NCBI GenBank assembly: GCA_016800925.1
Contig: JABCPU010000095.1
Location: 124,001 to 188,000 of the forward strand
DNA: 64,000 nucleotides
Direction of reading: 5' to 3'
Source of the DNA: Suillus spraguei
Lineage: Eukaryota > Basidiomycota > Agaricomycetes > Boletales > Suillaceae
How positions within the stretch are numbered: the first letter of the stretch is position 1; every line of letters begins with the position of its first letter. The notes beneath the pieces are model-generated. The model made no database searches and was not told the DNA's origin. It worked only from the letters and a program-made list of their open reading frames with translations. The position numbers and the translations under genes are program-made. Below, one piece after another: positions 48,172 through 59,121 of the stretch.

Positions 48172-48813
48172 TTAAATCGATAAGGGGTCGGCGATGTCAG
48201 AATAGTGGGAAATGAACGTGCGGTAGAAGTTGCAAAAGCCGAGGAATGACCGAACATCTTTTACAGATTTCGGGATTGGCCATTCGGAGATTCCCTTGGT
48301 CTTGGCGGTGTCCATAGCAACTTGTCCGGGGCGAATTATCATTCCGAGGTATTCCACTTCTTCTGCATCGAAGGTGCATTTCTCCGGTTTCAAGAACAGT
48401 GTTCTTTTCGTATTTTCATCAAAACTCGTCTGTCCGTTCCGGTGTTCTGCCATAGTTGTAGAGAAAATCAGGATATCGTCCATGTAGATAACCATCCATC
48501 CTTCATTGATTTCTTGTTGAAAGGTGCGATTCATGTATGCTTGGAAAGTTGCTGGGGAATTACAAAGGCCAAAGAACATGACGTTCGGTTCAAAGAGGCC
48601 GAATTCCGTGGTAAAAGCAGCTTTCCACCTATCATCAGGATGGATGCGAATATTGTTATAACCGGACCGAATATCCATTTTCGTAAAGAACTGTGCGTTG
48701 TGAAGCGTGCGACAAGGGAAATAGGAGTGGGAGCGGATAGCGTTCTTGACTGTCCAATCATTGATGTAGCGATAATCTTGACAGGGACGCAGTTCTCCAC
48801 TCTTCTTTCCCAC
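48172..48813 (-). pseudogene. Gypsy D reverse transcriptase (right arm)
   Basis: The best-preserved RT block in the window, open for 213 codons: [55 protein letters not shown] (reverse complement at 48475-48486), [18 protein letters not shown] and [20 protein letters not shown]. One frame change near IRSHSYFPCRTLHN is visible against the left arm. The fingers upstream (about 48815-48980) lie in another frame. Confidence 0.88.
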
Positions 48814-49978
48814 AAAGAAGAAGCCACTGGCTTGAGGTGACTTCGATTCTGAGATAAACCTTTCGCAACGTTTTCATCGATAAACGTTTTGACAGCAGCG
48901 CGTTCTTTTTCCGATAGCGGGTAAACCTTAGACGTGCGAGGGATAAAACCGGGTTTAGTGTCGATCCGATGATCATACCAGGGCGTTCGGGGGTAGTTTG
49001 TTCAATCCGTCTTTAGCAAAGACGTCTGCAAAGTCGTGCAATAATCCGGGACCAATTCTTCGAAGGATTTCTTTTTCTTTTCCTTCTCATCCGTGGCGAA
49101 TTCCTGAGCTTTGTTACTATATTTCGGAGGAGGAAGGGAATTGTGGAGTAGTTGGAGGATTGTTCGAGTTGAGAAGTTCCATCATGTGTCAAGGGTGTAT
49201 CCATGGATACTTCTTCTATGATCCTCATGCTGACTCCATCGGTATCGTATTCCACAAGAATTCTCCATCTCCAAGTTCATAAGAGGAAATTTCACGTACT
49301 TCTGGCGCATGCCAGACATCTTGCATGGTATCGAATTGGTCATCATCCTCTGTTGGGATCAACGAGGGCACGGGTTCTTCTTTATCGGGATTTCTTCATT
49401 GAAGCTGAAAGAGTTTTCGGGGGAACAAGAACTTGGATAGTTTCGGTACATTGGTGCTTCGCCCTGGGAGTTCTTCTTCCGTTTTCTCTTTCCATGTTTC
49501 TGTTCTTCTATTGGCCGTTGCTCAATAGGTTCTTGTCCGACCCGATGCTCGGGTTCGGATTCATTCTTGCGCTTTTCCGCGGGGAATCGGTGATACTGTC
49601 TTGGCAGTTGGACACGTGGAGTGGGGTCTGTAGTACGTGGCATTCGTACTTCTGGTTCTGGTCTTCAGGACATCAATAGGAGAAGCGATGAAGGTTTCGG
49701 AAGACGGGAATGTTGCCATCTGGTGTGATGATTGAAGAGTCGGGGCAACCCGTTCTTCTTCGATCCATCCAATCGATTTCGATTTCATCTGATTTCTCCG
49801 TCCGGAAGGATAAGTGTTTCAGCAGCCCAATCTATAATTGGGTTCATTGCTCGTAACCATGGGATTCCAAGGAGGATTTGATCTCTTCTTCCTAGTTTGG
49901 TGATGTTGAATTTTCCATACATGGTTCGATCATCAATTTTGACCACTAGAAGACAGTAGTGTGTGATTGGTCCTCCTT

Positions 49979-50254
49979 TTATAAGGGTTCCATCTGCCGT
50001 TGTAACTCGAAATGGTTTTTGAGTTTTCGTCGTGTGATTTGATGGAGTTTCACAAACTCTTCTGAGATGAATGTTCCTGCTGCTCCTGAATCGATAACAG
50101 CGGTGGTGTCGACGGATTTCAAGCGAGTACGCGAGTGGAGGGTGATAGGGACACGAAGTTCTTTTCTTTCACCTACAGCGCGTACAAGTCTTAGTAATAC
50201 ATTGGGAGAAACATACGTCGAATCTTTGTTTCTCCAATCAAAAATCCTCAACAA
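49979..50254 (-). pseudogene. Gypsy D aspartic protease (right arm)
   Basis: The stretch ELRVPITLHSRTRLKSVDTT is followed by the active site AVIDSGAAGTFISEEFVKLH, in frame for 91 codons. Counterpart of the left-arm block near 44982. Confidence 0.82.
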
Positions 50255-51067
50255 TCCGTCTTACGGTTTCTTCATCTTCTTCTTCTCCTTTGACTTCGGT
50301 TTGTCGGAGCGGGGTCTTCTTCTTTCTGTCAGGACAATTATGGATGCGTGTCCTGTCTTTCTGCATCCGAAGCATTGTCCCTTTCTTCATGCATTCGGAT
50401 CTCTCCATATCGGAGATTCGATCTACGACCATTGCGTTGGAATCACGGTTCGGAATATACCGTGCATTCCCGTAGTTCTTCTTCTTCTGTTGTGGAGCAT
50501 GACGTGTCCTCATGGCTTGAAGCCGATGATGGGCGTTGTCAATAGCAACGCATTGCAGCACAACTTCTCTGAATATTTCGGAGACATCTCCTGTATGAAA
50601 AGCTTTGTAAGGATACCCCAATTAAGGCCGTCTTGGAAGAACTGGATCTTCGTTGCATTGTCGGTGATCTGAGCCTTGGCTGCAAGTGCCTCAAAGTCAG
50701 CGACATAGGTGTGGAGATCTCCAGTTCCTTGTTTGAGATCTCTGAGCTGTGAGCGCGGTTCCTTTGGTATCCACTGGTTCGAATGCTTCTTTGAAGCTCT
50801 TCATAAAATCTGCCATCGTCCCATAACCAACTTTTTGTCCGAAGTGTCGGTAGATTGGGCGTGTTCAAGGAATTGTTCCTTCCAAGATTTGGCATTCTTT
50901 CGGTCATAAAGGATGTTATGTAGATGATCTTCTGTTGTCGGTGTGTAAAGCTTTTCATTGATGTCAAAGTGCAAATTGCACGACTGGATAAACTCGCGAG
51001 AGTTATCACGATCTCCATCAAAACCAATCGGTTGACCGATCTTGTATTCGAATTCTTTGGTCGACAT
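50238..51067 (-). pseudogene. Gypsy D gag (right arm)
   Basis: Starts MSTKEFEYKIGQPIGFDGDR at 51067. Capsid segments continue in shifted frames to 50238-50621, where the zinc knuckle is CRKxRTRIHNC-like after a frame change. The N-terminus here is cleaner than in the left arm, so the true start of D gag is best judged from this copy. Confidence 0.82.
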
Positions 51068-51266
51068 GGTTGATGATTCTTCTGATGAGTTATACTTTCT
51101 CGGTGCCTACACGCGCTGTCTTGCTGTCCGTCAGGGCTTTTCTTCTGTCAGAGGGCTTCTCTTGACAATCTGCTCAGCGTACGCGTACGCTAGTCTGCTG
51201 ATCTAAGCGATCAGGGTTCAGGGTCGAAGACTGGATAGTCGACGATCAAAATGGACTTTAATCTTT

Positions 51267-51734
51267 TGTTACGAACTGGGGTGGCGTCACCAGCGACAGT
51301 GAAAAGACACAGCGGTCTGCTGGGAGTTCTTACAATGTCCAAAAGAGGACAAGGTGAAAGTACAAGGAACGCGTTCCGAGTACGATCAAGGGTTCAGCCT
51401 CAAGACAAGTCTAAGAGGTATCCGCGAGAATAGAGACTAAGGCTAAGGAGTGCTTAGACTTAGAGACGATTCAAGACGACTTAGGTTGGAGACCTAAGCG
51501 AAGGAGATTCCAGGTAAAACCCAGTAAGATTAAAGTAGGAATCTACTACAAGTACACTGTGCTTAAATAGGCCAATATGTGCGCACAGACCAAGTAACGT
51601 GAGAACGTAACTGCTATCCTAAAAGGAAGGCATATGTTGTACAGATGCATTGAGCATATGAGTCAGAGTCACGTGACAGATATACAAGAAGGGAACAGAA
51701 GAGAAAATGAATAGGGGTACATACGATTGTAACA
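51267..51734 (-). repeat. LTR of Gypsy family D (right arm)
   Basis: 468 bp, plus-strand ends TGTTACGAACTGGG and ACGATTGTAACA. Inverted copy of 43333-43808. Confidence 0.88.
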
Positions 51735-51739
51735 GCAAA

Positions 51740-52310
51740 CAGAAAAATGTTGCAGAGGAACAGGAAAAGCGAGATCGGCGAGCAGAACAGGAGCATTCCC
51801 AAACTATATTCACTGGCACAATCAAGGCCAAGAAGCTGGAGGAGCTGTGTGACATAGCCGCAGCCTTGTGATTACCTGAGACCAGACTCAAAGTTGAAGT
51901 GCTCCAGTAGATTCTGCAGCACTTTGACAATGACCCTGACCTCAAGATAAATCTGTGGTATGAGGGTTTATTCAACTCTACCCATTCTTGGAGGTGCCAT
52001 CTCGATAACAGCAATCACACTGCTGAATTACAACAGGACATGAATCACTCACCAGATCCAGTTCACAAACCGTCCAGAGACCAACTTCAGCCTGGGTATG
52101 CTCCCCCAATGCAGCATCTTGCACCTCATTCTTACCCTCTGCATATTATTCACCCTTGTTTTGTGCCAGCAAGTCACGGCGATGCAGATTTTCAAGTTGG
52201 TGAGACAGTGCAGACGAGTCAGGGCATGTATGCAGGGCATCAATTCTATTCAGCAGCCAATCAGCAACACCAGTACAATCATAGTAATTATTACCATCAG
52301 TATTAGATGA
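51740..52310 (+). pseudogene. SAP-domain-like ORF, decayed
   Basis: Right next to the palindrome. The frame reads a charged helix (EEQEKRDRRAEQEHSQT) and then KKLEELCDIAAAL, LPETRLKVEVLQ and ILQHFDNDPDLK. This helix-loop-helix pattern resembles a SAP DNA-binding motif. Stops TGA and TAG replace the expected Gly and Gln codons. A downstream open stretch (52040-52306) is rich in His, Gln and Tyr (QHQYNHSNYYHQY). The parent gene is not known to me; it may belong to a transposon. Confidence 0.45.
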
Positions 52311-52936
52311 ACTATAATACTTGATGATATCACTGTGTTCACTGTTTTCGAGCCTTTTGTGATGCATGCACACTGGACAGAGTTGGAAGACTGCGGAGAA
52401 TGAAAGTCGACTGTGCCGCTACTATGCTGAGGCATGACAGGACATGACAAGATTGTGCAGATTAGAGGGTGGACCCTGAGTTTTATCAGGTTTGCTCCAA
52501 CAGCACACCATATAATTTTAAAAATCAGTAAAAATCAAATCCATGTAGAGAAGATATGAATCTATCATGGGGCGAATTTTCAAAAGAACAAGTGATGTGG
52601 TTGAGGAGCTACAAAAGATTTGCTGAAAATGTTGCATATTACTGGGAGTGATAGTAGTGCTCCATGGTCCACTCCAGAACCATGGTTCAAACCTAACAAA
52701 TGGTTAGGTTCGTCCATGGTTCCACATTTTGGGCGGACTGAACTGGAATGAGGTTCACGGTCTGCTGTTTCCTGGACTGTTCCAACATGGGTTCAGACCT
52801 TCCCGAACCGATGCTTTCTTATGATATTGGTGAGGCATGCCGCACAACTGACTGCTGCCCTCATGGTCACTTGGACTTTTGGGATCCTCAAGATTCTCCC
52901 TGGCTTTGATTTCTGTCCAGAGGCTCACATTTTGTG
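52311..52936. other. Unassigned sequence, possible MITE
   Basis: No gene seen. Around 52655-52800 there are repeated and inverted CCATGGT/AGGTTCG motifs (for example GAACCATGGTTC), suggesting a small inverted-repeat element, but ends could not be fixed. Confidence 0.3.
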
Positions 52937-54377
52937 TGTTACAAACTGGGATGGCATCACCAGCGACAGTGATAAGACACAGATGGTCTGCTGGGAAGTT
53001 CTACTACATTCAAAAGAGAATGAGGACAATGACTACAAGGAAGAGTTTCAAGTAGGATCAAGAGTTAAGTCAATGTGTTGCAACTCAAAGACGATCAAGA
53101 ATAGAGACTAAGGCTAAGGAGTGCTTAGACTTAGAGACGATTCAGATGACTTAGGTTGGAGGCCTAAGCGAAGGAGATTCCAGGTAAAACCCAGTAAGAT
53201 TAAAGTGAAGTATACAAGCATAATACAATGTGCTTAAATAAGCCAATATGTGCACATGGACCAAGAGAGACATGAGAATGTAAGTGTGTATCCTAAAGAG
53301 GAAGGCAACTATAGTACAGACACGTTGAGCGTATGAATCAGGAGGCATTGTAAAGATACAACCTAGCTTAGGCTGTAGATAAACCACTGCCTAAACTAGT
53401 ATGTTAGTCTTGCACTCCGTCTAGTCTGCTTCACTTGTAAGAACAAGAGCGTTTGACCCTAAAGGGGGATGCCTATTTAGTATGGTCAAGTTCGAGTCTA
53501 ACTTATTTGCGAAACAAGCGTCTGAGTCAGTGGTAAGTTGCCACAGTCAGCGATGATACCGCCGGAACTAGCATCGTGCGCTGCGGTGCTACCGTTGTCG
53601 AGATAAGGTCAGTAACAGTTGTGTCTAGCAAGCGATGTCGAGCGGTGGTCTCAGCAGTAGCGGTAAGGTTGCGAGCGGTGCAAAGAAACAGTAAAGAAGT
53701 CCGCGGTACTTTCAGCGGTAAAGTAGCGGAGCGTGAGAAGTTCAGTCAAAAGTAACAATCAAAAGTCCAGCGGTATGCCGGCGGTAATGGAGAATGAGCA
53801 TGATGTATTAACGAGCGATAAGGGAACTTTAAAGACTAAGTCCACTACTGGGTTGATCCAGAGCTAGACAATAATCCTGACCTATAGTATGTGCAATGGT
53901 GTAAAATCAGGTGCTCTATCGTGTGGGGTATGCGGTGCTTATATCCTAATTCGTATGTACTCGGAATACTCTAGGCGAGATCAGTAGCGCTGGAGTGTAG
54001 TAACCGCTGTAAGTACACATAGCACGAGGCACTGCGGCATGAGGCAACATGTAATAATGCTTGCCGTGGAATCAGTGATAATGAACAGGAAACAAACTAC
54101 GCACCAGATGGAGCTATGTGGACGCGGCAAGGACATGGAAGGACATAGGTTCGTGGAACGTGGTGCGGCAGTTGGTACAGTGTGCGGTAAGCATGGGATG
54201 CCACCGGTTACTGCTAAAGGGGTAAGAAGGCCATGGACTAGTGGTAACTCCTGTAGACGTGAGACGAGTGTCCAAATATGGGGTTTTAAGCCCAGTGCCA
54301 ATATGTTCATTACAGCGTATCATGTGATATACAAGGTAAACAATGAAAAATAGATAGGGGTACATACAACTGTAACA
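52937..54377 (-). repeat. 3' LTR of a Gypsy D element, with nested C1
   Basis: Plus-strand ends TGTTACAAACTGGG and ACAACTGTAACA. About 470 bp without the C1 LTR (53349-54314). On the minus strand it is preceded by a polypurine-like AAAACAGGGGTAA, which marks it as the 3' LTR of an element whose internal part begins at 54378. Confidence 0.8.
53349..54314 (-). repeat. Solo LTR, family C1, inside LTR D
   Basis: 966 bp, plus-strand ends TGTAAAGATACAACC and TGTTCATTACA. Flanks gcat (53345-53348) and gcgt (54315-54318): a GCGT duplication with one CpG decay. Confidence 0.85.
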
Positions 54378-55059
54378 TTACCCCTGTTTTAAGCATGAAG
54401 TCACTGACCACATTATTCACTTGTGTTAGCATAATAGATGGGATTGTCTGACCAGTCGTAATCCTTGTCAAGAACTGATCCACTCATCATATAAGCTGCT
54501 TCTTCAGCTCCTGCACAACATTTAGAGTCTTTCTTAGCCAGCACATGGGCTTGTTCTTCGTGCTTCCCACTTACGAAGTTCGTCATAGAATGCTGCATCC
54601 TTCCAGGAAAGGGTAAAAAGTGGAGTGTCGGTGAACTGAGGGCAATATAGGGATAAATGGGTAGGTGACCAATATCTACAAATCTGACATTGATAGTCAG
54701 GGCAATTCTTTTGACAATGACTGAGCACTCCGTATATACAACATTTCATGTTTTCATTGGGATTGGAAGTCGAGGTTTGGAGAGGTGTGGGGGTGACAAC
54801 ATGTTGATGGGGGCTAGTAGAGTGTGCACATTTCTTTCCTCGTTTATGAGAAATGTGTCTTAAGGCTTGTTCATTACTAGAACAGATGTCGTTAGCTTGA
54901 TCATCAGTAATGGTGAATGGTAATGGAGATGGTGTGATAATGGCTGCTGCTAGCAGCTTGTTGGGATCAGAGGAAGTCATGGGCCCTAAGGCTTCTATAA
55001 GAATAGGAGTAGCAGGATCTGATGGTCCAAAGACATGAGAAATAGTCATTGGCAGGCAA
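54378..55059 (-). pseudogene. Extra 3' ORF of Gypsy D, Cys/His knuckle protein
   Basis: Lies between the inferred polypurine tract plus 3' LTR (54377) and the F element that cuts it at 55060, in the sense of the D element. The open stretch 54534-55049 codes a Ser/Pro/Thr-rich part (TPSPLPFTITDD), then a Cys cluster ending in YQCQICRYWSPTHLSLYCP, i.e. CX2CX6HX4C, then AAFYDELRKWEAR. The sequence continues past a stop in another frame to the end of the internal region. The knuckle differs from the gag type (CX2CX4HX4C). The same core and the YxELRKxEA motif occur in the F element at 55873-56220. Role unknown; nucleic-acid binding is plausible. Confidence 0.6.
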
Positions 55060-55840
55060 TGTTAGTAACCTTGCCAGGTGCTAAGGAACTTGAGTGGTGT
55101 CTGCGACGGGCGCTCTATCAAGAGCGGTGGCCCGTGCGTATCGGTCTCCTAGCGCAGAGTGCACTCTATGTGCTGTCTCATGACTTATGTCACAGAGACA
55201 AGGTTCTTGATGTTGATCAAAGATGTAGAAGCGATGAGCTTCTATGAAGTTTGAATAGAGATGATAAGCTTATGAAAAGCTTATTGAAAGGAAGTTCAGG
55301 GTCGAAGATCAAGTAGATTAAGTATGGAGTCAGATAGCCAATAAGAAGACACATGCTCATGAATGAGTCAGAGGCATATCAACCAATTAGAATGCGCATG
55401 TGCGTGAAGGAGTCATAAATGTGGAGCCAAAGGTATAAAGGGTACGAGCCAATTAGGCAACACATGAGTCAAGAAAGGTAAACAATAAAGGTATATAAAG
55501 CATAAGACAATACCAAGATGTCCTTGAGAGCAGGCGGGGGTTCCCGTGAACAAAGAGGGTGCATGTGTTGCAGCACAAGGTAATGAGACGAGCACAGAGG
55601 AGGCGCTTGAAGCGTGCAAAGCACGAGAGGCATGTGTAGGCATGAAGGAAGTAGAAGGCACGCGAAGAGGGCATGTTCAGTGATGATGGAGGAGGCGAGC
55701 GTAGGCGAGGTAAGGAGTGATGATGGCAAGCCAGATGAGGTAATGGAGGTCAAGGATGGAGGCCTCGTCAGGAGAAGAGTAGACAGCGACACATAGGAGG
55801 AAAAATGATAGTAGGGGCGCAAGAAGGTGTTCTTGTAACA
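55060..55840 (-). repeat. 3' LTR of Gypsy family F
   Basis: 781 bp, plus-strand ends TGTTAGTAACC and TTCTTGTAACA. On the minus strand it follows AAAAACGGGGTAA (polypurine tract). It is inserted in the extra ORF of element D. Confidence 0.85.
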
Positions 55841-55872
55841 TTACCCCGTTTTTATGTGTTTGATTCGCCAAA

Positions 55873-57960
55873 TCAATCATCTCCGCAGTTACCGCCTTTG
55901 AACCATGCAGAGTCAAGCGAGACATCTGCGAGCCATTCTTCTGCCTTGGTCGCGTTGAGTATGCACTGTTGTTCTTCCACGGCGGCCGCTTGGTCGTAAG
56001 CTGCTTCTAACTTTCGCAACTCTGGGTAGTACCCATGATCTCCAGGTTTCTTGCGCAGTAAGGGGCGCCCGTTGAGCATGTAGCAGAAATCCATAAGGTG
56101 TCCTGGCACAAACTTCCCACAAATGCAACAGAAGTATTGGTGCTGCTTGTGTCCATAGACTGAACATACATGGCAGATGACGTTAGCCCAATGGGTCTGA
56201 GTCTTTTTGCTTGCTTCCATTTGTGTGACATCAACTGAGTGTTGCTGTTAAGACCATACTCAAGGTAGAGAGATTCGAAGGGCTTTGGCCTCAGTTCGTG
56301 CACTGTGCCCCTTTCTCAAGTAATGCCCCTTATTTCAGGGAGAAGTTATTCATCCGAAGATCTGGAAGAAGTTGCGTGACGGATCCGGACGTTCGAAGGT
56401 ATCGGATATGATACGTCCGAAGGTTATCTGGAATGTAAGAATGGAACGAAGATTATGACTAGCTTCGGAATGAGTTCCTAACTAGAAACTAATGGAGATA
56501 GACTATCCGAAGATAGAGTTGGAGATATAGACTATAGGAATCAATCCTAAGTCTCGGAATGTGACTTAGAGCAGAAAGTGGCTTAAGTCCGGAGGAAGCA
56601 GAATGAGCAGAATCTAAGATGATATTCGAACTAAGGTTCTATGGAGATTTACAAGTGGTTTATATACTGTAAGTATCTGAGACGGATAATCAACAGGTCT
56701 GGGACCGAGGGCTATGTACGAAGTGTAACAGAAGTCTATTAGTTAATGCACAGTGAATCAGTAAGCACGAATCGGAAATGAACACAGGTAACGGATCAGT
56801 GACGTAGGAGGCAAATATACATAGCCAGAATACCGGAAACAGGAGGAATGACGAAAGGAGATAGACACGGATATACACAAGGGAGTTAAGGTGCGAGAAG
56901 TGAGCACATTCGGATGGGTGGTCTGGACAGGATCTGTGGACCGGATGGATATGGAATCGATCGGATCTGATCGGATATGGTTGGATCTGAGATTAGAAGT
57001 ATGGTATATGACAGTTGCGCATCTGTGTGATTGGAGTAGGGGGAGCAACGAGGGCGCGCAACTTCGGCAGGTGTGAGTCTGATGGATAGTATGGTGTTTG
57101 CAGTGTTGTGCCTTTGAATGTGAGAGCGCTTCAGGGAGCAGGTGAGTTTGTGATGGATGGGTTTTGGCGACATGCGAGAGTTGTTTGGCGTGGTAGGTTC
57201 TACCTGAGGTTCAGGTACAGGAAGTGGTTCAGGGGATGTACAAGTAGGATCATCAAGGACAAGGTCAGGGATGTCGTTGTGGTGGGTGAAAGTTTCGAGC
57301 ATCTTGATCTCGAGTTGGAGGGAAAGTGGCATCAATGACTGCTTGGTCAGTGGCCTGCATGACTGCAGATAGAACCTCGTTGAACAGGCAGAAGCAGGGG
57401 TTCATAGTGCGGGTAATGGGATAATTCTTATAGTCATTTAATGACTTGGTAGAGGCAAGGGATGGGGGAGGGATGGAATGAATGCACAGGCAGGCATGAA
57501 TGATAATGGGTTCGGCGTGACATCGTTACTGCTATAGGTGCAAGGGCGGTTGATGGCGCTGAGGTCATCTGAGGGCATGTTAAAGCATGCTCAGCATCAA
57601 TTTCAGAATGACGTTGGAAAATTCTTGGTACGATAGGCAAATGGTCGCCTTTTAATATGCTTGTAATAGCATGTAGCAAGGGCTTGCTGGCACAGCCCAG
57701 GTGTAACAAGGAGTTCCGCAGTCCTAAGATGAGGATTACTCCGGAGCACAAATTGTTGGTGCATGAGACATAGGAGTTAAGGCACATGGCGTATTGTGGG
57801 TCAAGGATGATGGCTTCCCACATAGACTGGATTTGTTCAGGGGTTTGGGGAGTGCAAAGGGGCTGAGGAGTACAAGACTAGATACACTGGAGAGAGAGGA
57901 TTCAGAGGAGGACAAAGAAACTGAGACATGCTGATAGAGGTGGATGTGGTGGGAATGGTC
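55873..57960 (-). pseudogene. Extra 3' ORF of Gypsy F, Cys/His knuckle protein, split by LTR B
   Basis: Downstream of the integrase and chromodomain remnant on the same strand. A likely start is MSQFLCPPLNPLSP near 57930. Fragments in several frames follow (for example MWEAIILDPQYAMCLNSYVS at 57823, and DIPDLVLDDPTCTSPEP near 57270). LTR B (56246-57013) interrupts, and the last piece is 56220-55873. That piece holds ICHVCSVYGHKQH, then YFCCICGKFVPGHLMDFC (CX2CX6HX4C) and YYPELRKLEAAYDQ. The core and the second motif match the D element ORF at 54534-55049. It is in pol sense, so it is not an antisense ORF. Function unknown; a nucleic-acid-binding accessory protein is my guess. Confidence 0.6.
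56246..57013 (-). repeat. Solo LTR, family B
   Basis: 768 bp, plus-strand ends TGTTAAGACCATACTC and GGTATATGACA, exact 5-bp duplication gttgc (56241-56245, 57014-57018). Confidence 0.93.
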
Positions 57961-58009
57961 AAGGGCGATGAGCTGTTTAGCCAGTTTCAGCACTTTTTGT
58001 AGTCCCCAG

Positions 58010-59121
58010 GATCTCTGTTGCGGATCCTAAATCTTTCTCCAATATCCAGGTGTGCTCAAATCAGGGTATCCTACCCAGGTAACTAGTAGCAGCGGCACTT
58101 GCCAACTCCAGTGTGTTAGAGGATTGCCTCAATTTGTAGTGTTCTTCCCCATTGACAATGTCAGGTGGGGGTTCGGTGTAGTTCTGCCTGTGTATCTCTG
58201 TCTCCTGATAGGATGATAGCTCAGAGGTGTGGAATGTGGAGTGAACTCTCTAGGATGCGGGAGCTTGAGCTTGAACATGATGGGGGAGAGGACTTTGAGA
58301 ATTTTGAAGGGTCTGTATCATTTGGGGCAGCTTCTTTGAAGAAAGCTTTGTGATTAGGTTGGCTGCCTTAGCCAAACCTTATCGTGGATCTTCCATGGGG
58401 TATACTTCTTTCCATGGGTTCAGTCCGACATCCATTGCTGTGCAAGGCTATGGCAAGCAAGGGCTTCTTGCAAATCTTCTGAAGCATCTGCACACAATAT
58501 TTGGGGCAGGAAGGGTGGAGTTGGGGAAGGCATAGGGGATGCCATGCGGTTCATATCCCATCATGAGATAGAAGGGGATGTGTTTCTGGCAGAGTGTTTA
58601 GGAGTTGTGGACAAACTCCGCCATAGGAAGGTGTTTGGCCCAGTCTGTGGGTTGTCCTGCAGTAGATGCACAGATAGGTTTCAAGTTCTTGGTTCATCTG
58701 CTCCATTTGGCCATTGGTCTGAGGATGGTAGGCCATGGAGAGTGCGACTTGGTAATCCAGAAGTCGTGCTAGCTTGCAGCTAGCTTAAGGCAAATTGTGG
58801 GCCTCAGTCCAAGATGATCTTGTTGTATAGCCCGAACCTCAAGATGACTTTCTTGAAGAAGAGGTGGGCTACACCCTCCGTGGTTATTTTTCTTGCAGGG
58901 GTAAGAATTACCCCCTTTGTAAGACCATGGTCTACCACAACCATGACAGAATCATAGCCGTCGAGGAAGGAGGTCAGTGATGAGGTCAATGAGACCTGAA
59001 GAAAGGGAGAGAAGATTGAGGGGATCGGAGAAAGGGGTGGAGTCATGGATGCATGTCCACCTTCATTTGCTGGCATAGTGGCAGCCATCGACATATTGTC
59101 GGATAAAGGAGCCCATACCGG
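58010..59121 (-). pseudogene. Gypsy F integrase with chromodomain remnant
   Basis: From 59121 downward: [12 protein letters not shown] (end of the integrase zinc-finger segment), [20 protein letters not shown] (core, first Asp), [18 protein letters not shown] (second Asp region), AYHPQTNGQMEQMNQELETYL (third catalytic residue context, 58736). Further down, MDVGLNPWKEVYP, FHTSELSSYQETEIHRQNYTEPPPDI and the damaged EHTWILEKDLGSATEIL correspond to the C-terminal domain and chromodomain of fungal chromoviruses. Several stops and frameshifts. This is the only integrase in the window. Confidence 0.88.

Larger units (their letters stand above)
47549..51734 (-). mobile_element. Gypsy element D, right arm of the giant inverted repeat
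   Basis: Reverse copy of the left arm: LTR 51267-51734, gag, protease, RT, RNase H, ending at the same element position. Outer flank gcaa. It differs from the left arm mainly by small indels and by about 55 bp near the centre that the left arm lacks. Confidence 0.9.
55841..59121 (-). mobile_element. Gypsy family F, 3' internal part (integrase, chromodomain remnant, extra ORF)
   Basis: Minus-strand order: integrase core (59121-58550), integrase C-terminus with chromodomain-like remnant (58540-58010), extra ORF (about 58000-55873), polypurine tract, 3' LTR (55840-55060). Broken by LTR B at 56246-57013. The 5' part is missing; the integrase begins abruptly at [12 protein letters not shown] beside LTR C1. 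Confidence 0.8.

Noticed and set aside
43333..51734. The palindrome as a missed-adapter or chimera artefact
   Set aside because: Arms end precisely at LTR termini, the flanks are different, and the arms differ by many small changes including a 55-bp deletion; an artefact would copy flanks too. Not fully excluded without reads.
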